5,346 nt of DNA from Candidatus Competibacteraceae bacterium (GTDB lineage Bacteria > Pseudomonadota > Gammaproteobacteria > Competibacterales > Competibacteraceae). Shown one piece after another: positions 1 through 3,532 of this stretch. The first letter of the stretch is position 1. The number at the start of each line of letters is the position of its first letter. The translations under genes and the position numbers were made by a program. Below the pieces are notes generated by a model. That model did not search any database. It saw only the letters and a list, made by a program, of their open reading frames with translations, and was not told the origin of the DNA. The stretch covers positions 1,075-6,420 of the forward strand of contig DPWB01000120.1 in assembly GCA_003527885.1 (NCBI GenBank), in the 5' to 3' direction.

Positions 1-171
1 CCCGCCAGCTCGTCGCCGCGCGGCGCGCCTCCTCTTCCTTCCGCCCTATTCCCCCGATCTCAACCCCATCGAGCGCGACTTCGCCACCCTCAAAAAACGC
101 CGTGAATACCACCCCGACCAGTCGATCGACCGCATCGTTAAAATGTATTGCTATCTTTGTGAATGACTATA
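1..171 (+). mobile_element. Right (3') end of an IS630-family insertion sequence, cut by window edge
   Basis: The sequence encodes the end of an IS630-type transposase, which stops at 166, and ordinary non-coding sequence follows. IS630/Tc1-mariner elements insert at TA dinucleotides, and their transposase genes usually end close to the terminal inverted repeat. The TATA at 168-171, right after the stop, is the most likely right boundary. Read inward on the minus strand, the end would begin TATAGTCATTCAC. The left end lies outside the window, so the inverted repeat cannot be confirmed and the boundary is an inference. The element points toward the convergently oriented gene at 386-856. Confidence 0.55.
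2..166 (+). CDS. IS630-family transposase, C-terminal fragment (5' end outside window)
   Basis: This is the last 54 codons of a DDE transposase, open from the window edge to a TGA at 164-166. The diagnostic block is LLFLPPYSPDLNPIERDF at fragment residues 10-27. The PYSPDLNPIE motif carries the third catalytic acid of IS630 enzymes, here Glu24 (codon 71-73). It is followed by the basic helix LKKRREY and a short tail, IDRIVKMYCYLCE. The enzyme binds the element ends and catalyses cut-and-paste transposition into TA targets. The first two catalytic Asp residues would lie upstream of the window, so whether the gene is intact cannot be judged. The tail after KMY may run slightly past the usual family end. 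Family assignment is firm. Confidence 0.88.
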   Translation, partial: PPARRRAARLLFLPPYSPDLNPIERDFATLKKRREYHPDQSIDRIVKMYCYLCE

Positions 172-283
172 AATTCCGTTTCGTGTCTTCACCTCTTCAT
201 GGCTCCATCCTCTCAAATGTTGGAGCCTCCGAGAAAGCCGGGGCGGTTCATGATCAAGAAGGGGCAGATGGGCATCGTCACCA

Positions 284-303
284 GGCGGGGGCTATCCCCT
301 GCC
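284..303. repeat. Small GC-rich hairpin in the gap between the IS end and the exported-protein gene
   Basis: GGCGGGGG, a CTAT loop and CCCCTGCC form an 8-bp stem (one G-U pair) when read as plus-strand RNA. Read as minus-strand RNA the stem has an A-C mismatch. Neither strand shows a T-run afterwards, so it is not a canonical intrinsic terminator. A weaker 7-bp inverted repeat (GGCTCCA at 201-207, TGGAGCC at 221-227) lies nearby. These are the only structured elements I see between 172 and 385, a stretch of clearly lower GC than the efflux genes. Either could act in 3' processing of the 386-856 transcript, but nothing shows it. Confidence 0.3.
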
Positions 304-385
304 GAACAATTCTATTCCTTGGCCGCCTGATTCCATACACAGATCGTCAGAATCCTATCGGTCTCAAAATAACGCAACACAACCT

Positions 386-856
386 TTACTTGCCCATCGT
401 CACTTTAACGCCGCCGACTCCCAGATTTAATTGCAACCCCTCGGCATCGGCTTGCAGGTCCATCACCACGCCGTTCGAATTGGACAACCGGATACCGCCG
501 GTGCCGCTGCGGGCGGCGGCCACATTGGCGTTCAGTTCGGTATAGTGGCCAGAAAACTGAGACAGGTCGTTCAGATGGTAAACATTGCCCGTCGCACGCA
601 CCTTGGCCGCGCCGGCCGTCGCACCGACGGTGATGCCGTTAATTTTGAAAGGGTGCTTCTTGCCTTTATAGGTCAAGGTTCCCTCGCCCGTGCTGCCGCC
701 GATGATCAAGCCGAACTGATTTTCGTCGATGACCACCGTCCCCGATGGGGCCCTATCGACCTCCGTCTTACCAGTTTCCGCCGCTCGCACTGAAGTGGCG
801 ACGAGCAGCGACGAGGCCAACAAACCGGAAGTCAGTACTTTGAAAGCGTTTGACAT
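386..856 (-). CDS. Exported beta-rich conserved hypothetical protein (EipA/DUF1134-like pattern)
   Basis: This 156-residue protein has a clear Sec signal peptide. Basic residues are sparse, the hydrophobic core GLLASSLLVATSV spans about 11-23, and a likely cleavage site follows VRA at residue 25. The mature part (about 130 residues) has no cysteine. It is rich in Gly and in alternating polar/hydrophobic residues: IIGGSTGEGTLTYKGKKHPF near 51-70, GNVYHLNDLSQFSGHYTEL near 90-108, and NGVVMDLQADAEGLQLNLG near 128-146. This suggests a small periplasmic or envelope beta structure. The glycine-rich 'GEGTL-Y-G', 'G-VY-L-DL--F-G' order recalls, from memory only, EipA (DUF1134)-type envelope proteins; no function can be claimed. 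The start is supported by GGAG 9 nt upstream of ATG. The gene lies downstream of 240 bp of non-coding DNA, so it probably has its own promoter. An AT-rich block (TTTATA, plus-strand 911-917 region) is a weak -10 candidate. Confidence 0.8.
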   Translation of the reverse strand: MSNAFKVLTSGLLASSLLVATSVRAAETGKTEVDRAPSGTVVIDENQFGLIIGGSTGEGTLTYKGKKHPFKINGITVGATAGAAKVRATGNVYHLNDLSQFSGHYTELNANVAAARSGTGGIRLSNSNGVVMDLQADAEGLQLNLGVGGVKVTMGK

Positions 857-939
857 CTGAGAGTACTCCCACGAGTGAAAGAAGCTTGAGGCTTTTGAAA
901 GATGAGGCCCTTATAAAATCCGAACACGCTGTACGACCG

Positions 940-978
940 ATACCGATGGCGCTTCGAAAAAGCCGGTTGCATCGGTAT
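940..978. promoter_or_regulatory. 9-bp perfect inverted repeat upstream of the 386-856 gene, possible operator or hairpin
   Basis: ATACCGATG at 940-948 is matched by CATCGGTAT at 970-978, with a 21-nt spacer that can pair further (GGC with GCC). It lies 84-122 bp upstream of the start codon at 856, in the only long non-coding stretch between minus-strand genes (857-1098). No T-run follows on the minus strand, so a terminator is unlikely. The symmetry and position fit a protein-binding operator or a 5' UTR structure. The partner protein is unknown and the regulatory role is inferred. Otherwise 857-1098 holds no gene I can support. Confidence 0.4.
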
Positions 979-1056
979 TATTTAGCGCACCCTGGAGCAC
1001 CATCTTTCAGGGGCGGCCGCCCATCGCGACCGGTATGGGTTGAGTTGCCGCTTTTT

Positions 1057-1097
1057 CCGGCGCGGGGTCGATGATGTCAGCTATCGACCCCGCCCGG
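1057..1097 (-). terminator. Long stem-loop directly after the stop codon of the 1099-1437 gene
   Basis: An 11-bp perfect stem (GCGGGGTCGAT at 1062-1072, ATCGACCCCGC at 1083-1093) with a 10-nt loop is extended by a CCGG/CCGG pairing (1057-1060 with 1094-1097) across one bulged base. This gives 15 bp in total. It begins one base past the TAA stop of the minus-strand gene, where a transcription end or 3' stabilising hairpin is expected. On the minus strand an A-run rather than a T-run follows, so it is not a textbook rho-independent terminator. It may instead protect the 3' end or cause weak termination. The structure is certain; the role is inferred. Confidence 0.5.
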
Positions 1098-1098
1098 T

Positions 1099-1437
1099 TT
1101 AACAACTGGAGAATTGATTGGTGTCGTTGAACCCGAACCGGGGCCTCGGCGAACAATGCTCATCCTTTAGGGAATCGGAGAAAGACGGATGATCGCCCTT
1201 GGATTGTCGGGACGTTACCCTTTCGTTCCAAGAGCTGTCGAAATTTTCCTCCGAGCCGTGGGTGCGGCGCTGGAGCGCGCGATTGAAGGTTCCAGATCCG
1301 TCCGAGCGGCCGTGAGACCCCGATGCTCCAGAAGAAGAGGAAGAGGCGCCTGTACCGGATGAGGCCGCCACGGCGGGGGTCATGCCCGAGAGACCGAGGA
1401 CGAGCGCGAAAGTCGAAACGACCAGCCGTATTTTCAT
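1099..1437 (-). CDS. Small exported two-cysteine protein A (C-terminal Cys motif), unknown function
   Basis: This 112-residue protein belongs to no family I recognise. It has a signal peptide (basic KIR, hydrophobic core to about residue 18, AVA at 22-24 before the likely cleavage). A Ser/Gly-rich linker follows at 25-49, then a polar, charged middle. The C-terminal block begins at Cys95 (CSPRPRFGFNDTNQFSSC) and ends with Cys112 as the last residue. These are the only two cysteines, so an intramolecular disulfide in the periplasm is plausible. The same Cys-Ser, Gly-Phe-Asn-x2-Asn, Gln-Phe, terminal Cys order ends the neighbour at 1513-1872, so the two are probably diverged tandem duplicates. 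The start is supported by GGAG 7 nt before ATG. The gene follows its paralogue by 75 bp that contain a hairpin, and a strong stem-loop follows its stop. It could be a structural, metal-binding or secreted peptide-type protein; nothing decides this. Confidence 0.72.
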   Translation of the reverse strand: MKIRLVVSTFALVLGLSGMTPAVAASSGTGASSSSSGASGSHGRSDGSGTFNRALQRRTHGSEENFDSSWNERVTSRQSKGDHPSFSDSLKDEHCSPRPRFGFNDTNQFSSC

Positions 1438-1478
1438 GGAGGTTCTCCGAAGTTGGATAGCGGTTGAAACTGCGCGGC

Positions 1479-1505
1479 TCCGGCGGATCCGAACATCCGA
1501 CCGGA
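1479..1505. repeat. Intercistronic hairpin between the two small exported-protein genes
   Basis: TCCGG-CGGAT (1479-1488) pairs with ATCCG-A-CCGGA (1495-1505), forming a 10-bp stem with one bulged base and a 6-nt loop. It fills the middle of the 75-bp gap between the stop at 1513 and the start at 1437 on the minus strand. No T-run follows, so it is more likely an mRNA processing or stability element, or a partial attenuator that sets the ratio of the two proteins, than a full terminator. The pairing is visible; the role is inference. Confidence 0.45.
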
Positions 1506-1512
1506 ATAGCCA

Positions 1513-1872
1513 TCAGCACAGCAGGGCATTCTGTCCGAACTGTTTGTTGCGTTGGTTGAATCCCGGCTGCGAGCAGGTGTTATCGGCCTGCCCCGCGCCG
1601 ACCGGGGAGTGACCGGCGGAACCGGCGCCGAAACGATGGATCGCCTTGGGGACAAAGTTTCCAGCGTTATAAGAGCCCTTACTCCAGCCGGAGCGGGCAG
1701 CCGGCGTGTTCGTTCGGCCCGCCGGCGCGGCCTGCACCTTTTCGTCGGGATCGGGAAAAGCTTGAGTGGACGCAGGGCCGCCGCTTGCGGTGTAAGCCGC
1801 GGCCGCCGCCACGAAACTAAATGTGGCGCCAGCGATCATCCACCGGGTTTTCTTCAAAAGGGTCGGCTTCAT
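1513..1872 (-). CDS. Small exported two-cysteine protein B (C-terminal Cys motif), unknown function
   Basis: This 119-residue protein has a signal peptide (LLKKTR, then a hydrophobic stretch WMIAGATFSFVAAAAAYTA at about 11-29). A Pro/Ala/Gly-rich spacer follows at about 30-66, then a Gly-rich segment at 66-96. The C-terminal block from Cys100 (TCSQPGFNQRNKQFGQNALLC) ends with Cys119, the final residue. Cys100 and Cys119 are its only cysteines, 19 apart, against 17 in the neighbour at 1099-1437. Both share the order Cys-Ser, Gly-Phe-Asn-x2-Asn, Gln-Phe, terminal Cys. The start is very well supported by AGGAGG 5 nt before ATG. The start codon overlaps the stop of a 21-codon ORF as ATGA, suggesting coupled translation. 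Export to the periplasm or beyond is likely and a disulfide loop is plausible. I do not recognise the family and propose no activity. Confidence 0.75.
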   Translation of the reverse strand: MKPTLLKKTRWMIAGATFSFVAAAAAYTASGGPASTQAFPDPDEKVQAAPAGRTNTPAARSGWSKGSYNAGNFVPKAIHRFGAGSAGHSPVGAGQADNTCSQPGFNQRNKQFGQNALLC

Positions 1873-1934
1873 GGTTGCCTCCTCGCAGGTTGTTGATGGC
1901 CAAACTCAAAAATCATTGCGCTAAAACGTTTCAT
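1869..1934 (-). CDS. 21-codon small ORF, possible leader peptide coupled to the exported-protein gene
   Basis: An ATG at 1934 is preceded by a strong ribosome-binding site (AGAGGAG, 7 nt spacing) and opens 21 codons, beginning MKRFSAMIFEF and ending HQQPARRQP. Its TGA overlaps the ATG of the 1513-1872 gene as ATGA, the classic geometry for translational re-initiation. Its consecutive Arg codons AGG AGG form the Shine-Dalgarno site of that next gene, so ribosome movement over the end of this ORF would directly affect access to the site. It lies 54 bp after the stop of the outer-membrane factor gene, with no terminator-like structure between. It has no signal peptide and no cysteine. It may be a regulatory leader, a functional micropeptide or chance; the good ribosome site and overlap favour real translation. 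Confidence 0.5.
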   Translation of the reverse strand: MKRFSAMIFEFGHQQPARRQP

Positions 1935-1945
1935 GAGCGATCTCC
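1932..1945 (-). promoter_or_regulatory. Ribosome-binding site of the small ORF, identical over 14 bp to that of the outer-membrane factor
   Basis: GGAGATCGCTCATG on the minus strand combines a Shine-Dalgarno core, a 7-nt spacer and the start codon. The same 14 bases occur at 3459-3472, at the internal start of the outer-membrane factor gene. Sequence before and after the shared block differs. The identity supports 1934 as a true translation start and suggests local duplication or reuse of an initiation region. Confidence 0.55.
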
Positions 1946-1988
1946 TCTGGGTTGCGGTGAACGGCTGTTGCTCGCACGCTTTGAAAGC

Positions 1989-3461
1989 TCACGGCCCGCG
2001 CGCGGCAGCGAGTTTTTCGCGCTCTGGCAGGTGCTGCGGCCAGCCGCCCGCGAGCGCCTTGTAAACGCCGACCGCGCCGGCGATGCTGCGCGCGCGGGCG
2101 TCGGCAAAAGCATCTTGCGCCTGCAATCGCGTCCGTTCGGCGTCGAGCACCTCCAGCAAATCGGCGGCGCCGGCATCGAAACGGACCCGCGCCAGTCGCG
2201 CGGCCTGAGCGCTGTCGCGCGCGCCGCGTTCGAGGTGCGCGTCTTCGGTCCGGGCGCGGGCGTAGCGCACCAGCGCGTTCTCGGTGTCTTCCAGCGCCAA
2301 CAGCACGGTCTGCCGGTAGCGGGCGAGTTCGCCCTCGGCATCCGCGTCGGCGGCGGCGATGCGGGCGCGCACCCGGCCGATGTCGAGAAACGACCAGTCG
2401 ATGCCGAGCGCGATCAAGTGAGTTTCGCTGTCGCGCCCGAACAGTGCGCCGGTGTCCGCCGCTTGTGTCCCGATCAGCCCGCCCAAAGTGAAACGCGGAA
2501 ACAGGTCGGCGGTGGCGATGCCGATGCGCGCGGTCGCCGCGTGCAAGCGCTGCTCGGCGGCGGCGATGTCGGGGCGGCGGCGCAGCAGCTCGCCCGGCGT
2601 GCCCGGATCGAGTTTTCCGGGCAGAGCCGGCAACGGCGCGGCGGTTTCCAGTTCGGCGATCGAGGCGTCGGGCGGACGCCCGCTCAGCACCGCCAGCCGG
2701 TGAACGGCGACCGCGACCGCCGCCTCCAGCGCCGGCACCCGCGCTTGCGTGGTTTCCAGCTGCGCGCGGGCGCGGGCGGTGTCGAACTCGGTGCCCCGCC
2801 CGGCTCCGAGGCGCGCGTCGACCAGGCGCAGCGTTTCGCGCTGGTTGGCCGCGTTTTCGCGCGCCACCCGCAGGCGTTCCTGCAAACCGCGCAGCTCGAT
2901 GTAGGTGCGCGCGGCTTCGCCCGCGACCGCGACCTGGAGCGCTTGGAGATCGGCGGCGCCGGCCGCCGCGTCGGCGCGGTTGGCTTCCACCTGGCGGCGG
3001 ATGCGGCCGAACAGATCAAGCTCCCAGGCGGCATTGATGCCGGCGCTATAAGATTCGCCGTCGCGCTGGTCGCCCGGCGCGCCCGCCGCTTGATCGGCCG
3101 ACAGGCGGGCGTGGCTCGCTTCGGCGCTGGCGGTGACGGCGGGAACCCGGTCGTAACGCGCCTCGCGCAGCAGCGCGTTGGCGCGGTCGTAGCGGGCCAG
3201 CGCGACTTTGAGGTCGTTGTTGAAAGACAGGGCGTCTTCGACCAACCGGGCGAGTTGCGGGTCGCCGAAAGCGCGCCAGAACGCCAGGTCGGGCGCGGTC
3301 ACGGCCGTTCTTGCCGCGCCGCCCGCAAGCTCGTCGCGGGCGAACCGACCCGGCGTCGGCGTCGTCGGCCGAACGTGATCGGGGCCGACCGCGCAGGCGG
3401 ACAAGGCCGCGGCCAGCGCGGCGACTTCCAGCTTCTCGAACAAGGGTTTCCGGTCGGACAT
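1989..3461 (-). CDS. NodT/OprN-family outer-membrane efflux lipoprotein (TolC-like channel)
   Basis: This is the outer-membrane channel of a tripartite RND efflux pump, receiving substrate from the pump encoded just upstream. With the start at 3461 it has 490 residues, normal for the family. A lipoprotein signal runs to lipobox LSAC with Cys23, followed by AVGPDH, a hallmark of NodT-type proteins; Ala after Cys fits outer-membrane sorting. Two outer-membrane-efflux (OEP) repeats follow, about 60-270 and 290-470. Landmarks are WELDLFGRIRR near 146-156, RRRPDIAAAEQRL near 294-306, RFDAGAADLLEVLDAERT near 427-444 and VGVYKALAGGW near 464-474. An in-frame ATG at 3518 would add 19 residues; it has GGAGG 6 nt upstream and overlaps the pump stop by 8 nt. 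I prefer 3461 because it gives a normal-length signal peptide and also has a ribosome site (GGAG, 7 nt). The gene is clearly co-transcribed with the pump. Confidence 0.93.
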   Translation of the reverse strand: MSDRKPLFEKLEVAALAAALSACAVGPDHVRPTTPTPGRFARDELAGGAARTAVTAPDLAFWRAFGDPQLARLVEDALSFNNDLKVALARYDRANALLREARYDRVPAVTASAEASHARLSADQAAGAPGDQRDGESYSAGINAAWELDLFGRIRRQVEANRADAAAGAADLQALQVAVAGEAARTYIELRGLQERLRVARENAANQRETLRLVDARLGAGRGTEFDTARARAQLETTQARVPALEAAVAVAVHRLAVLSGRPPDASIAELETAAPLPALPGKLDPGTPGELLRRRPDIAAAEQRLHAATARIGIATADLFPRFTLGGLIGTQAADTGALFGRDSETHLIALGIDWSFLDIGRVRARIAAADADAEGELARYRQTVLLALEDTENALVRYARARTEDAHLERGARDSAQAARLARVRFDAGAADLLEVLDAERTRLQAQDAFADARARSIAGAVGVYKALAGGWPQHLPEREKLAAARGP

Positions 3462-3475
3462 GAGCGATCTCCAGG
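3450..3475 (-). repeat. Direct repeat copy 2: translation-initiation region at the preferred start
   Basis: On the minus strand this copy reads CCTGGAG, 7 variable bases, ATGTCCGACCGG. It matches 3507-3532 at 18 of 26 positions. The conserved parts are exactly the ribosome-binding core and the first four codons (Met-Ser-Asp-Arg); the spacer differs at 6 of 7 positions. The copies are 57 bp apart and in frame, so both ATGs open the same protein. This copy lies immediately before the lipoprotein signal. Confidence 0.55.
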
Positions 3476-3506
3476 CCAATTTTGCGCGTGGGCGCGCACG
3501 GCGTCC

Positions 3507-3532
3507 CCGATCAGACATGGCTCGCCTCCAGG
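3507..3532 (-). repeat. Direct repeat copy 1: translation-initiation region overlapping the pump stop codon
   Basis: On the minus strand this copy reads CCTGGAG, 7 bases, ATGTCTGATCGG. The ATG (3518-3516) overlaps the 3' end of the RND pump gene, whose TGA is at 3513-3511, giving an 8-nt overlap suited to translational coupling. The reading frame from here adds a basic 19-residue N-terminal stretch before the second Met-Ser-Asp-Arg. It may be an alternative start, or a relic left when the start region was duplicated. Confidence 0.5.

Noticed and set aside
199..330. Plus-strand 43-codon ORF starting MAPSSQMLEPPRKPGRF and ending EQFYSLAA
   Set aside because: It has no Shine-Dalgarno site and no family I can name. 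It could be a relic of another mobile element, but nothing in the sequence supports translation.
102..545. Plus-strand frame of 147 codons spanning the IS end and the antisense of the exported gene
   Set aside because: It begins inside the transposase in a different frame and ends inside the 386-856 gene on the other strand. It has no ribosome site or coherent domain.
850..1074. Plus-strand frame of 74 codons in the non-coding gap
   Set aside because: There is no ribosome-binding site before its ATG, it overlaps the start of the 386-856 gene, it runs through both inverted repeats, and it has no recognisable features.
1160..1519. Minus-strand frame of 119 codons overlapping protein A
   Set aside because: It is in another frame, lacks a signal peptide or a coherent pattern, and begins inside the neighbouring gene region. 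The 1099-1437 frame has a ribosome site, a signal peptide and the Cys motif shared with its paralogue.
1099..1872. Idea that the two-Cys proteins are known copper-binding RiPPs (bufferin- or methanobactin-type precursors)
   Set aside because: The Cys count and spacing do not match those precursors as I know them, and no partner biosynthesis enzyme is present in the window.
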